Shown here: in pieces, positions 1 through 11,289 of the stretch
How positions within the stretch are numbered: the first letter of the stretch is position 1
Layout: every line of letters begins with the position of its first letter
Assembly: GCA_029964075.1 (NCBI GenBank)
Contig: CM057149.1
Location: forward strand, 1,064,465 to 1,128,464
Length of the DNA stretch: 64,000 bases
Source of the DNA: Patiria pectinifera
Lineage: Eukaryota > Echinodermata > Asteroidea > Valvatida > Asterinidae
Reading direction: 5' to 3'
Position numbers and translations under genes: made by a program
Notes under the pieces: model-generated
Seen by the model: only the letters and a program-made list of their open reading frames with translations
Database searches by the model: none
What the model was told of the DNA's origin: nothing

Positions 1-242
1 TGAAACAGCCCTGTGTTTGTCCACAAACATAAATCTAGTTTTTTTCTCCTTTTTTTTATGTGAAAAAGCCTTTGTTTTCGTTCTGATTTTTGTTTTTCCT
101 TCCTCTTTTTGTTCCACGCAAAATCTCATAGACTTGTACACGATTTTAGTACGTCACTTTTGGCACTGAACTTTGTCATACATCATTCAAATTAGGCATA
201 TGCATTGTTGTTATGGCAAAGTTGTGTCCCGAAGAGTGAAGT
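1..242. other. Window edge, no gene seen
   Basis: T-rich unique-looking DNA. I see no coding region or clear repeat boundary. It runs into the TGACGTCA-rich repeat that follows and may be a decayed part of it. Confidence 0.4.
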
Positions 243-600
243 CATGATTACGTAATCAGGGGTCGTGTGACGTCATCACATACGTGCATATTTGAAGTCC
301 TACATGTATATCTAAAGAACTGTAAGTAAGATTCTGTTGAATCTTGGTATGTGGGTAGACCGGGATGTGTTATAGGTAAAAAAAAATGAGGTGACATCAT
401 GATGACGTCATCATGCCATTTTATATGAATATTTGAATTTTTGGACCTTGAAGCCATATCTCACGAATGCAACATTAAAAAATTGCAAATTCTTTTTGTA
501 TTTGGTTTGTTAGGTTATAGGTATATGCAAAAAAATTTGAAAAGTGTGTGATGTCATCATGACGTCATCAAAACTGTGATTTTTTAAAGTTTATTTTGGG
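243..600 (+). repeat. TGACGTCA-rich dispersed repeat, copy 1
   Basis: Contains several GATGACGTCATCATG-type palindromes separated by a conserved block (GTAGACCGGGATGTGTTATA and TGAATATTTGAATTTTTGGA). The same blocks in the same order recur near 59.3-59.6 kb, and shorter versions recur at 3.4, 11.3-11.7 and 50.8 kb. Each palindrome contains TGACGTCA, the CREB/ATF recognition sequence; function in binding is inference only. Confidence 0.75.
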
Positions 601-697
601 GAATCTTCTCATATCCTCACTTAAATAACATTTTCTTAAGCATATCAGAGACCGGATGATTTTCACAACATAATAAAGATTTTGATCTTTATTAAAG

Positions 698-1316
698 ATG
701 GCCACCATTATACCCTAAAGTTGCGCGCATTTACCTTTTCCTCAAGCAGTCTCGCCAAACGTCGGTATTGATCAGCTTCAAATGCACAAAGTTACTTACT
801 GGCACAGTTACCCTAACAAAAAAAAATGGGAAATCAAGTGAAAAATGATAACATCTTGATATTGAGCCCAAACATAAAAAGGGGAAAAAGGAGTAAATTG
901 GGCTGAAAATTAGGCAAAGGATTGCTTAACGAGGAAGATTTGAATAAGTTCAAGGAAATCCCCCCAAATAAGAGATTATTGTTGTTTACAATAATTATGT
1001 TTACATCAAAATATTTTCTTACCTAAAATGTTGGGAATTCCTTGAACTTGTTCCAGTCTCCCATGTTAGGCAACCCTTCACCAACTTTTTAGTCCAATTT
1101 ACGGACACCTCGTTTTCCCCCTGTTTTTGTTTTCTGGGCTAAATATCACATTGTTATTGTTGTTCATATGATTTTCCATTTTTTTAATAGGGTAACTGTG
1201 CCCGTAAGTAACTTGATGAATTTGAAGCTCATCAATACTGAGGTTTGGCAAGACTACTTGATGATATCTGGAGACAAGGCAAATGTGCGCAACTTTAGGG
1301 TATAACAGTAGCCATT
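698..1316. mobile_element. Foldback MITE, about 620 bp
   Basis: The two halves are imperfect reverse complements over nearly the full length. The outer end TACCCTAAAGTTGCGC is mirrored by GCGCAACTTTAGGGTA, and the inner GGCACAGTTACCCTA is mirrored by TAGGGTAACTGTGCC. The loop lies near 965-1045. There is no coding capacity. The TIR is flanked by TA-rich sequence, so a TA target duplication is possible but not provable. Confidence 0.8.
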
Positions 1317-1678
1317 ATGGATCGTTACTTTGTCCTCATTTTATTTAGTCACTTATATACTTTGTCACTTAAATTTGTTATTGAAGTAAAGATGTGTGAG
1401 TAGAATCACCAATATATCTTTTACAAAAAAAAATTAAAAAATTAAAAATATACCCAAATATGGAGAAAAGTACATATTTCACAGCAGGTATTTACGATTT
1501 ATGCAAATTAGGCACCCTTCCCAATTTTTTTTCCCCAGGTGTCACCCCTTCTAAATATCTTCTCTGGGGCTATAAGAATCTATCTACCAAGTTTTGGACC
1601 GGTCGGTCACGATCAGAACTGTAGTGCGTAACCAAGACTGATTGAATCAAGCACCCACCTGTCGGACATATTAAAGCC
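1317..1678. other. Intergenic or intronic AT-rich DNA
   Basis: No coding potential was seen. It includes an A-rich stretch near 1425-1450 and a TCGGTCACGATCAGAACTG segment, and no clear repeat ends. Confidence 0.4.
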
Positions 1679-2453
1679 CAGGGGCCATATTCATGAAACC
1701 TTACTAACTTAGCAGCCAACTAAGTAGGATACTAAAATGCCTAGTAGTCTACTATACTAGGAGAATTTAGTTGCATACGGGACTAACTGGAATTGGGTTC
1801 TTTTGGGTGGAGTGGGCATGTATGGAATGTGATGACAACAGATACAATAGTGTGACGGGTGTTGTAGGCTAATCCATGCCCAGCACTTGCATGGATTAGC
1901 AAAATATACATGTGGTATAGTGTACTGCATGTGAGTGAATTATCAGACATGGCTACAAAAATGGAAAGGAAGGCAAATTCTTCTAAAGAAGAGAATCTCT
2001 TTGTGTCAAGCATGAGGAATTAAAAAAAAAAAATCATGCTAAGCATAAGGATGCAAACACTTACAAGATGCATGGGCAGCTATTCTCAGCCAACACCTTG
2101 CAAGATTGCCATTTTCCACAGGTTGAAAGATCTTTGAATGATTTAAATTTTGATTATCCAAATTAAACTCTGAGTCAAAAAAATGCCTGTCAAGTATGAG
2201 AAAGTCAAAAAAAGGCAACTGGAAGGGGGAAACCACCTAAGGAGCCAAGTCTGGCACAACAAAATAATGATATAGTTGGTAACTAGTCATTTAGAGTTGC
2301 CCTAGATCAACACTACCTTTAGTAAGAAACTTGGAATACAACTAAACGCTAGTAATGTTTCATGAATACCAATTAGTTACCAATTAGGCTTAGTAAGCAA
2401 CTACATGCCTTTTTAGTAACCAACTTAGTAAGGTTTCATGAATATGGCCCCAG
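1679..2453. mobile_element. TIR element (CAGGGGCC ends), about 775 bp
   Basis: The left end CAGGGGCCATATTCATGAAA is mirrored on the right by TTTCATGAATATGGCCCC, and the similarity continues inward through CTAAGT/ACTTAG-type blocks. No transposase is recognisable, so it is non-autonomous. CAGGGG ends recall hAT-type elements, but no convincing 8-bp target duplication is visible, so the superfamily stays open. Confidence 0.7.
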
Positions 2454-2454
2454 G

Positions 2455-2746
2455 ATCCCGCAAAGTCTCACAGACGGCCTCCTACAGGTCCGACGGCAGG
2501 ACACTGCCACGAGTCTGGCTAGATAACAGGGGCCAGGCGCCCACGGCCGAGTTGTGCCGTTGTTGTCCGGTGAACGATTGAGACTGTGGTTTGAGGCGCG
2601 AATAACAACAAATGGTTTGCTTTTATTCTGTGTTTTGGTCGTTGGGGTTGGCCGCTGCTTGAAATTGATATGCTCAGTAGCCTTTGACCGCTTTGCCTCA
2701 GCTTGCATGCGATCCTCAAATTTCCCAGCAAATTTCCTTGCCCGTT
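2455..2746 (-). pseudogene. DIRS-type gag remnant
   Basis: The minus-strand translation contains EAKRSKATEHINF, which aligns with EAKRLKATEKINL in the gag region of the DIRS element at 40-46 kb. A preceding KFAGKFED matches LFSGKFQE there, and the downstream KTQNKSKPFVV matches KTKKQPSFVI. Only about 95 codons survive. They sit directly between two TIR elements, with no flanking RT or recombinase. This is a third, fragmentary member of the same DIRS family or a close relative. Confidence 0.75.
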
Positions 2747-3256
2747 AAAGCTATAGTCCATCATTTGCAGCTATCCAAAAAGTAACTGATGTAATTATTG
2801 TGGAAAAACTTACTCGGTTGAAAGATAGTAAGGGAACTAAATTCCCTGTGAAATTATCCTTTCTGGCATGCTGTCATTTTGAAGAATTCAACGAAAAAAG
2901 GCAGACGCACCGTTGGAAATTTCCGTAAGTAGTTCGTTTGTTTATTCTGTGAAGCACGCGCTGGCATTGACATGATGCACATGCGCATGCAGTTGCTATA
3001 ATTCGTTGGATCGGTGCGCGACATCGCATAGCTGCAATCCGCTCAGTGAGAACGTGTCTCGGACGCGGAATTCAGGCCCAATTCAAAACATGATTCAGCA
3101 ACTTTTGATTTCAAATTGAGAACCTATAATGTTGTTTTTCTCAAAATATACAGCTGAAGCTGAGCTGAAACTTCATTAGGTTAGTTGTTCAGCACCCTTC
3201 TTTAGATCTGAAGCACTTAAAATGCACAAATTACAAATGATGGACTATACCTTTAA
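2746..3256. mobile_element. MITE with TATAGTCCATCATTTG ends
   Basis: TTAAAGCTATAGTCCATCATTTG on the left is mirrored by CAAATGATGGACTATACCTTTAA on the right. The TTAA at both edges could be a TTAA target duplication (piggyBac-like) or part of the TIR. The element is about 510 bp with no ORF of note and abuts the DIRS gag remnant. Confidence 0.65.
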
Positions 3257-3409
3257 AGGAAAGGTTTTCAACCTCTTGCAGGCACCAAGCGACGCGAGAA
3301 AAAGTGCATAGAGCACATGTTTGTTTTGTTGGGCACATTGGGCACTAAAATTAATCTGACCCCAACCCACTAAAATTAATCTGATATACCTGGCACGCAC
3401 TTAGACCTC

Positions 3410-3640
3410 CACCCACAGATGTGCTGAACATCACGACGTCATCACGAGTCACGTGACATCACATTAAAAGTTCATATTTTGAATGCCTATATATACAGAA
3501 CTACAGGTCCGATTGGGTTGAAAGTTGGTATGTACCTAGACTGGGATGTGTTATAGATGAAAAAAAAATTGAAGTGACATCACGATGATGTCATCATGGG
3601 TCACGTAACGTCACGTTAAAGATTAATAGACTTAATCTTT
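3410..3640 (+). repeat. TGACGTCA-rich dispersed repeat, copy 2
   Basis: Shares GGTCCGATTGGGTTGAAAGT, a CTAGACTGGGATGTGTTATA block and alternating ACGTCATCACG / ATGATGTCATCATG palindromes with the block at 60.0-60.15 kb, in the same orientation. Confidence 0.75.
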
Positions 3641-4920
3641 GATTAATACGTTAGAAGCAGTCGATCTCTACTTACAACAATCTGGACGCTCTGATGCAAG
3701 ATGTACATAGTTTCACTTTTGTCATACATGTAGGTTAATGCTGAAATTTATTTCCATCCATAAAATACAGTCCTGCCATTTTCATTACACTAATTGAAAT
3801 TTAATATAAAATCTGATTTGAGGGAGAAAATCATGAGGGAAAAAATAACCTCCAATTTGTCAAAAACCCCAACCTAAGGATCACTCCGTCCAAGTTACAT
3901 TAAAATCCATCATATTACGTAGACAAAGAAACATTTGAAGCATACCCCTATTTAAACAATGACTTCTAATGACCTCTGCATTACTTTTGACCTCAGTAAA
4001 CCTATTAAGAATCGTGTTTTCCCAGCCAAGGGTCACTGCATCTTCACTTCACTGGTACCCCCCGCCCTGCAAACAGGACGCTGGGATACTCTGATGAATT
4101 CACGCTCTGATTGGTTGGATTTTGCATGAGCAGTGACCTGCGCGTCATCAAGGTCATGACTCTGCAAGGTTTGAAACAGCCGTTAAGACTGATCCATTAC
4201 CCTTTTATTCCAGTTAGAGATTTTTTTTTTTCCTCACCGAAAAGCGTAATAATGAAGGAAATTCTGTAAAACTTATCTGTGTTGTAGATTTACAATTTCC
4301 ATCACTCGCTCAGGCTCTGTTTCGAATCACAAACAGTCGGATTGCATTATGCGACGCTCAAATTTTGTCCACATGGGTCCACAATGAAACAGAAATCACA
4401 TTCGGTATGGTATGTGCGCAATTCTATGGGAAGTTTTCGGATAGCATTAGCGCACATTGTCTAACTGTGGTCTTGAACAGCTGCAGCTAGATTCTTTATA
4501 CATAGGTCATAGGCTACTTCCTTCACAGGATTCTGAGAAGCTCATTACAGTATCCAAGCATCCTGTTTGCATGGCGGGGGGTACGAGCGAGCATCTTCAC
4601 AAGAAGGACTTGTGGGAGTGTTGTCCTTTTATCCCTTTTTCCATAGATTTCACTTGTAGGGTACTGTTCCCTTTATACGAGTACCCCACAAGTGGTCCTC
4701 TTCAGTATGGTCATACAGAATTTAGGACTGGTAAGTTACCCCAAAAACTTTGTTTAGATGACACAATACAGAAAACATGCATTTTATAAAGCTCTTGCAT
4801 CACGTTATAAACAATGTTGGAAAATGCACAATGCATCATACAACATAGATTTTGCCTTGGGCTTGAGCCACTTATGTTCGTTGGTTGGTGGGTGGATGAA
4901 ATTGATTCTGCATTCATTAA
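3641..4920. other. No gene recognised
   Basis: Unique-looking sequence. The longest open frame (about 110 codons on the plus strand near 4.46-4.79 kb) resembles no known protein and has no splice or composition support. Pairs such as CTTGTGGGAG / CCCACAAGTGG near 4.61-4.69 kb suggest a small inverted repeat. Confidence 0.4.
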
Positions 4921-5075
4921 GGGACGTTGAACAATAGAGGAGAATGGGTCCCCAATTCCCAAGAGGTTCCCAATTTGGATTCATGTACAAAACATGTGGG
5001 AGGTTTTCCTACAAAGTAATAGTACAAACAAAAGAAGGACAATCGGGGGTCCCCGATTGCTTACAAATATACACT
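4921..5075 (-). repeat. Dispersed repeat with GGTCCCCAATT and ACAAAACATGTGGGA
   Basis: AACAATAGAGGAGAATGGGT, then GTCCCCAATT, ATTCATGTACAAAACATGTG, AGTACAAACA and GGGGTCCCCGATTGC recur, reverse-complemented, at 16955-17105. Two copies in opposite orientation define a short interspersed family of unknown type. Confidence 0.65.
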
Positions 5076-5464
5076 TGAGTGGGTGGATGGGATGGTTGGT
5101 GGACACTTTACTCTGCCATATATTGTATTCATACAACTAAAGTATTTCAGCTTTGCATTCAAAGACCCGTTTTGCAAGCACTGTTGCGCATTCCTCATAT
5201 GTTTGCATATAAGATGGACTCGTTGGTAGTATTGCGCATGCGTAAGTACGATAATATGCTATTTTTAGGATCCTATAAAGGAAAGGTACCTGTCATGTGC
5301 GAGGGATTAACCAATAGCAGGGAAAAGGAGTCCGCTTTTCATAGGTGTCTGATTTTCATATGACGCAAATTTTCTTTTCCCAAACTACATCCATATATAT
5401 GGTTTTTGAGCAAATACCCTCTAAGATACTCTATGATATGTATGCATGAATTTCCAAAATTTGT

Positions 5465-5560
5465 TGAGCAGTGCGATAGCTCAGTCAGTAGGGTCATGAT
5501 TTTGTACCGCAAGGGATCCTCCCGATGTGGGTTTGAGTCAGTCAGTCCGCAGCGCACGCG
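5465..5560 (+). repeat. Possible tRNA-derived SINE remnant
   Basis: GTGCGATAGCTCAGTCAGTAGG resembles a tRNA 5' end with an A box, and GTGGGTTTGAGTCAGTC about 45 bp later resembles a degenerate B box. No intact cloverleaf or tail is seen. The following TCAGTCCGCAGCGCAC also occurs, inverted, near 9.63 kb. Confidence 0.4.
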
Positions 5561-7660
5561 ATAATGAGGTCAAATCCCGAACTTTATGTGCACGGGCTAC
5601 GTCACGAATCAGTCACGAGACTTACACGTGTTATTGCGAGAGTTTGGCAGCTTTTTTTTCATGAACTACACGTTGCAAATGAAGTAGCGGGTCTCCAAGA
5701 TGGCGTGGTAAGTCGAAAGCGAACGTTTTTCTGAATCGAATGATATAAAATATGTCGAGATTCAGTAAGTTTTTGGCGGAATTTTGTTCACTCGAAGTTG
5801 GGGTGTGATTTTGAGGACTATTTTTGTTGTGTTTTTAGTTCCTGCGCCCTGACTGGACTAGGTAATAATGACGAAAATGATCACCACACATCGATTAAGG
5901 AAGCAATGAGCTTTCATTTGATATGTATTTTAGCTTGTGGCGACATGTTTGTAGTTTTTTCTGCGACACTTTTCGTGCGCGAGATTTGAAGTTTTTCGGC
6001 CATTTCTTTCGGCTTGTACATGCGGATCGTGCACACGAGCACATGTAATTTTTAGGGATTTTGGGCATTTTGGGGCATGTTGGGGGTGGCTGATATAGTC
6101 AATTCGTTATGCATGTTAAATTTTTTTATGTACATTTTTCTCATTTTTTTACAATTTAGGCCTATACAATTTTTTTTTTTTTACAATTTTTCAATTCATT
6201 ACAAAATGGGATCATAAATGTTTGTTCAGCTGCCAAGCTATTTACTCCAAAATCCATTTCTATCAACTTCTATCATGTGTATGGATGTCTACTTTTCATG
6301 AAGATAGTTAGTTGCTTTTAAATACTTTACAAATAATGTAAGATTTTTTTTCTTAATGCTACCGAAACGGTTTCTGTTCAGTTAATTTTGGAAAATTCCC
6401 TGGGAAAACTATACAACATACGGTGCATTTACGCTATACACTAATTTTCTTTTGGTCATACAAAGAAAAGTCGTGAAGAAAATCCTTTCGATAAATTTAC
6501 AATTCTCAAATTTTTTCTTTCACTACCAATACAGGAACCTGTTCCAGCCAGTTCAATGCCTCGGTCCTCAGTTGTCGTTGACAGTTTCATCGCCTCCAAC
6601 ACGGGAACTGTCACGTTTACTTCAGTGCCTTGGTTGGCATGGTCCTCATTTTATGTCGTTGACATTGACAATTTATCATCTCTCACACAAGAATGTTTTC
6701 TGAGACTCAGATTCATGCAGTATTAAGTTCCTGTGTGCAGATTTTATGATTTTTGTACTTCAGTGTAAAGGCCGGTTCATATACTTGGAAATTTCTCAAG
6801 ACTACGAATGGAAAGCGACATTGACATCATGAAACCTTCGCTTCAAATTTGCCGGAATTGAAACATGCTTAACTTTTGTGAAATTGCAGTGCCGTGACGT
6901 CAACAATTTGAATTTGCATTCGCAGAGTATGATCCGGCCTTTATATGTTCTGCGTTGTGCAAACAACATCATCACCATTTGTTGTTGTCATGTTAAACAC
7001 GGTTATTTAAAGTCATGCCACAGATACCATGCCAAAGACAGCAACCAAAGATTATCTAAAATTTACTACATGTAAACATTGCTTCATGTACATAATCGTG
7101 ATTAGTGACACTATGCCAAAACTGTGGTTATTGTTATCATCTTCACTTCACTGTAAATTTTTTAAATTGAACCTGTTACTACCAGATTTTAGCAGTTTTT
7201 AGATTGTAGGAGCGTTGATGATATTTTTGCTTTTGATTTTTGTTGACGTTTATTTCTTATCCAAAGACAGATGTTGTCAGACATGTATGCCAAAACTCAT
7301 TTTTAAAAAATGTTTTCCCTTCCTTATGCAAGCTGATTTTTATTCTGGCTGGAAACATGGGTATTATTAACCCATGTATTTGCAATTTGTGATGTGAGAT
7401 GTCATTAAAAGAAGTTATCTGAGTTTTCCATGAGTGTTTCAAAGCAAGGATGTGATGGTGTAACAATATTATACAAAACTGATCTAGTATGTTAATGCTT
7501 GCAAGTACATGTACATGTAAGTTTGTTTATTTTTCTTTTCTTTATTATAAAAATCTTTGGACAATAATTAAAAATCTATTTAAAAAATAAAAGTAAAGTG
7601 TCCTGGTCAAGACAAACGTTTGTAGAAACTGTCATCAAAGATGAGTCAGCCCAATTAAAA
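5561..7660. other. AT-rich DNA without recognisable gene
   Basis: Holds T-rich runs near 6.12-6.20 kb and small open frames with no recognisable similarity. The block around 5660-5990 resembles 9100-9370 (shared CATGAACTACACGTT and TGCGCCCTGACTNGACTAG), which suggests an unnamed dispersed repeat. Confidence 0.4.
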
Positions 7661-7664
7661 ATTA

Positions 7665-8088
7665 AGATTTAGAATAAAAAAAAAATACAACAGGCATTTT
7701 ATATGGAAATATACAGTTCTTATATAAAACAGTTCATAACATAAATTCAAAGTTCATAGGATTTTTATAAGTTGTGTTTTGAGAATTGTCTTCAATAAAT
7801 ACAGAAAACAAATATCCCTAAATAACTTCAACTTTGTCACATGTACATTTTTTATATTTTGGATTTTATTAAGGGAAAGATTTAGAATAAAAAAAAATAC
7901 AACAGGCATTTTATATGTAAATATACAGTTCTTATATAAAACAGTTCATAACATAAATTCAAAGTTTATAGGATTTTTATAAGTTGTGTTTTGAGAATTG
8001 TCTTCAATAAATACAGAAAACAAATATCCCTAAATAACTTCAACTTTGTCACATGTACATTTTTTATATTTTGGATTTTATAAAGGGA
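7665..8088. repeat. Direct tandem duplication, about 213-bp unit x2
   Basis: AGATTTAGAATAAAAAA through TTTTGGATTTTAT occurs twice back to back with only a few differences (TATGGAAA/TATGTAAA, AAGTTCATAGG/AAGTTTATAGG, one A in the run). The near identity implies a recent event. The second copy runs straight into the hairpin at 8085. Confidence 0.9.
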
Positions 8089-8249
8089 ATAACAGTGTGA
8101 GGAGCCGGTCTTCACTGCGTGATAATGACCGGGTGTGGGGGTGGCCGTTGTTAATGGACCGAGACGAAGTCGAGGTCCATTAACAGCGGTCACCCCCACA
8201 CCCGGTCATTATCACGCAGTGAAGACCGGATCCTCACACTGTTATTCCC
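8085..8249. repeat. Near-perfect 165-bp hairpin
   Basis: GGGAATAACAGTGTGAGGA on the left and TCCTCACACTGTTATTCCC on the right are exact complements, and pairing continues inward through CCGGTCATTATCACGC to a short centre GAGACGAAGTCGAG. Only scattered mismatches are present. It shares its GGGAATAA / TTATTCCC ends with the hairpin at 31097-31261, so this is a mobile or amplified foldback family. Confidence 0.9.
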
Positions 8250-8937
8250 ATTAATAAATACCTTTATAACGAAATAAACAGTTAAAATGCTCTAATTTTG
8301 TGACTTTTTCCGGCGATATTTCCAGACTATTTTGTGTTCATGTTCATGGGCCATATTTTAGCTTAACAGCTATAACGACGTAAACTCAACAGAAACTGCT
8401 GCCGTAGCGAAACAAATTACAACAATGTTTTCATATCTTTACCTGATGGAGGAAGCTGAAATCTCGTTTACACATTCCTTGTGTCCGGAATTACAAAGAT
8501 GCTTGGTTTAGGAAAGGTAAATATGTCGGTGGGTGAAGTGTTTCAAAGAAAATAAATCGTTGATCTACGCTTTCGTCGTAAACATCCTCAGTATATACTG
8601 CACTGCTGTACGATTTTGTTTCAAAACTTCCTTACGCGCGCGCACGCACGCATCCCTAGCAACGTGTTGCGTACGTGCGCGTCAGTCTCACGCGATGGGG
8701 GTTGAGTGCATGTGCAGTGCTAAATTGTTAAAAGTTACCGCAGGACTGTTACTATATTTTGACCAATCATTGGCTTGCATGGGGCTGAACGGGGCTTGAT
8801 CAATGCTGGTTCAGGGGCCATTTATTCGCTTGATCTTTGAAGCCGGTCCATTATCACCGTTAATGACCGGCCACGTGATCGAGTCTCGACCAATCAGAAA
8901 CCATCAACTCTCCAAGGTATTTATTAATATTTGATAA
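8250..8937. mobile_element. Segment bounded by ATTAATAAATACCTT inverted ends
   Basis: ATTAATAAATACCTT at the left edge is mirrored by AAGGTATTTATTAAT at the right edge. Near the right end the ATTATCACCGTTAATGACCGG segment echoes arm sequence of the adjacent hairpin, so hairpin and segment may form one composite element. No transposase is seen. The interior has an alternating CGCGCGCACGCACGC stretch near 8636-8650. Confidence 0.45.
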
Positions 8938-10019
8938 AGGGGATACAATTTTGAAGGGAAAAAAACGTCTATAAGTGTTAACTTACATTGGCCCTGGACA
9001 CATTTAAAAATTTCCGAAGGGTCTACATCGACAACAAAATAGTTCAAAACCTACCATAAGTCCCTGTACAAAATTCCACGTGCGTATTGTAACATGGATA
9101 CATGAACTACACGTTAGTATGAAATCTTTCGCGATGACGTCATTTTTGACCAATGAGGGCACGGGAAAACGACGCACTGTCATGGCGGGATGTTTCGTTG
9201 TTGGGTTTTTGAAGATCGTTAGAATTTTCTGCGCCCTGACTAGACTAGCTAAAGATCAAAGCGAAATCGACAATATTTGGATAAAATATAGCATTATCTC
9301 TGACGTTGGTGTGAAATTGAGCTGTGGCCGCTGTCAGAAGATGGAGAATACCGTCGTTTTTTGAAGGCCAATTCCTTGAGATTGGAAGTTTTTTTTCCGT
9401 TACAAATTTCTCCCTCTAAATTTCACGTAATTTGCAATCTGAATTGATAATGTAACAGAATGGTTCTCTATCTAAAAGAAAATATACATAATATTGATAG
9501 TTGACAAATAAAATGGATATTTCGGACCAAATTCCATGCGTCGTCGACAGCTCATTAAGTATTCAAAATGAGGTCACGCACCGGAATGCCATGCATACAG
9601 CGCACATAAAATGAACAGCTTTTCAGTGCGCTGCGGACTGACTGGAGTCAACGTTTTGTACCCACATTTTGTTAATTTTCTATTCAGAGGCTTTGGAGAA
9701 TTTTTTTTTGAAAGGAAATGAAGTCCAAATTTCATTACCTTCGAATTCATTTCTTTTTTTCTAATTTTATATATTTCTCTCATGTTTTTCAGAGAAGAAA
9801 AGTAAAAAATGCCACAGCGTACACCCCATGCCTATGTTGTTTGGGAACCCCAAAATAATTGCACCACGGCCCGGGTGCATGAACGGTGCCGTATGGCCAT
9901 CTTCACACGTTACCTGGCTGCCCTGGGTTGTACCACTTGGTACTTGCTTTATTGATAATGGTGAGACTGTATTGAGCTTCAAATTTATTTACAGTTGACT
10001 ACAAGAAAATTAAACTTAC
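8938..10019. other. No gene recognised; splice-like signals only
   Basis: This lies just 3' (minus strand) of a host exon, so it should be intron or the next exon. A minus-strand segment near 9768-9982 is open for about 70 codons but does not resemble the C-terminal part of an ADF-H domain. The 9100-9370 block is related to 5660-5990. Confidence 0.35.
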
Positions 10020-10223
10020 CAAGTAATGTATACAAATTTGACTGTACGGATGTCATCTATTTCATCACTGACTCGCAACAATCCATAATACACCAAATCA
10101 GTCTTCAACAACTCTGTCAGTCCAGCAAGACCATCAACTCCAGACTTGACCATCAATATTTGTGATTTAGGATTCCCTCCTTCATACCCAGCAAGCAACC
10201 AGTTTGTTGGACTGTCATCTGAT
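10020..10223 (-). CDS. Host gene exon: ADF-H (coactosin-like) domain core
   Basis: The exon runs from a CATATAG acceptor to a TTG|GTAAGT donor and is 204 bp. It starts in phase 2 exactly where the exon ending at 46487 stops, and leaves phase 2. The product has the hallmarks of an actin-depolymerising-factor homology domain: SPTNWLLAGYEG near the start, then GLAGLTELL, YYGLLRV, a DEIDD acidic turn and KFVYITW. In the family this fold binds actin; coactosin, drebrin and twinfilin carry it. The expected remaining helix and basic tail (after the split W codon) are not found in this window, so the gene probably continues beyond its low-coordinate edge. Exact orthology is not assigned. Confidence 0.85.
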
Positions 10224-10482
10224 CTATATGTAACAAAAAAAACAAAAAAAACAAAAAAAAACCAATTTCATCATTATGCATGTATATCATACACAATAAA
10301 TAATAAAACAAATTTTTAAGGGAGTGTTCAAAGGTCTGCTCCACAAATATAATTTTATTTTATTAGCCATTCTCATAAAAAAAAATTACTTAGTTTCTGC
10401 CACAATTGCATCTCTTTCCTTATATATATTCCAGATTAAAAACACATAAACTCATCAGTTCCATTAAAAAAAAATACAAACA

Positions 10483-11152
10483 CAGGGTGAGTCAAAAAAA
10501 GCGGAACCCAAACCCCCCAAATCATATTTTATATTTAAAAAAATATGTAGCACCAAAAATCATAATGACTGGAAAGCCAATTTCATAAGCTACTTTTAGA
10601 TGAAAAAATACTGAAATTGCTCTATCCGTTCAAAGAATATCACCATTAAAACACAATGACTCTAAAACCTGTCTCGTCCAAAAATGCGATTTCAAGAATC
10701 GTCGTCACAGTTGTCTCCAAGCATCACCAGCGATAAAACCTCAGTTAAAAAGTAAAAATTTTTCAACAAAGCCCAGTGAAGGCCCGTCTATTAAAAAAAA
10801 GTGGATTTTATCAATCATATTGTTTGCCTAACCAGGGTTGTTAGTAAAGATATTATGTACTACTGGTTTTGACAGTTGATGAAACAAGTATTCTGTGTCA
10901 TTTTCGTTGTTGTTCCAAACAGTCAAAACACAAAATGAATTGCTGTTTTTTTTGATGAGACAGGTTTTAGGGTCATTGCATTTAATTGGTGATATTCTTT
11001 GAACAGATTGAGCAATTTCAGTTATTTTTTTTTCATCTAAAAGTAGCCTAGGAAATTGGCTTTCCAGTGATTATTATTTTTGGTGCTACATATTTTTGTA
11101 AGTATGAAATATATTGTTGGGGGTTTGGGTTCCGCTTTTTTGACTCACCCTG
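10483..11152. mobile_element. Mariner-type MITE, long TIRs, 670 bp
   Basis: CAGGGTGAGTCAAAAAAAGC on the left is mirrored by GCTTTTTTGACTCACCCTG on the right, and the arms stay complementary for roughly 200 bp (CCAATTTC / GAAATTGG, GAGACAGGTTTTAG). There is no transposase. CAGGGTG ends with A/T-rich continuation are typical of Tc1/mariner-related elements; TA follows on the right, but the left flank reads CA, so one flank base has changed. The minus copy of the same type of end occurs at 60330-60390. Confidence 0.85.
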
Positions 11153-11289
11153 TACTGAAAATAATTAACAGATTACTAGACCTGTTTCGTTCGATATTAT
11201 TTTGGAACTCTAAGCAAGAGGAAAAGCACAAACATAAACTAAAAATGAGTTTTTGGACAAACACAAGCTATTTCGAATGTTTGAAATGA

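Noticed and set aside
7257..7466. Minus-strand stretch with ARIKISLHKEGK after a TTTCCAG acceptor, as possible next ADF-H exon
   Set aside because: It faintly resembles the basic C-terminal part of the domain, but the splice phase does not match the phase 2 left by exon 10020-10223 and no good donor follows.
9767..9982. Minus-strand open stretch just after the host exon
   Set aside because: No similarity to ADF-H sequences; composition and splice signals do not support a coding exon.
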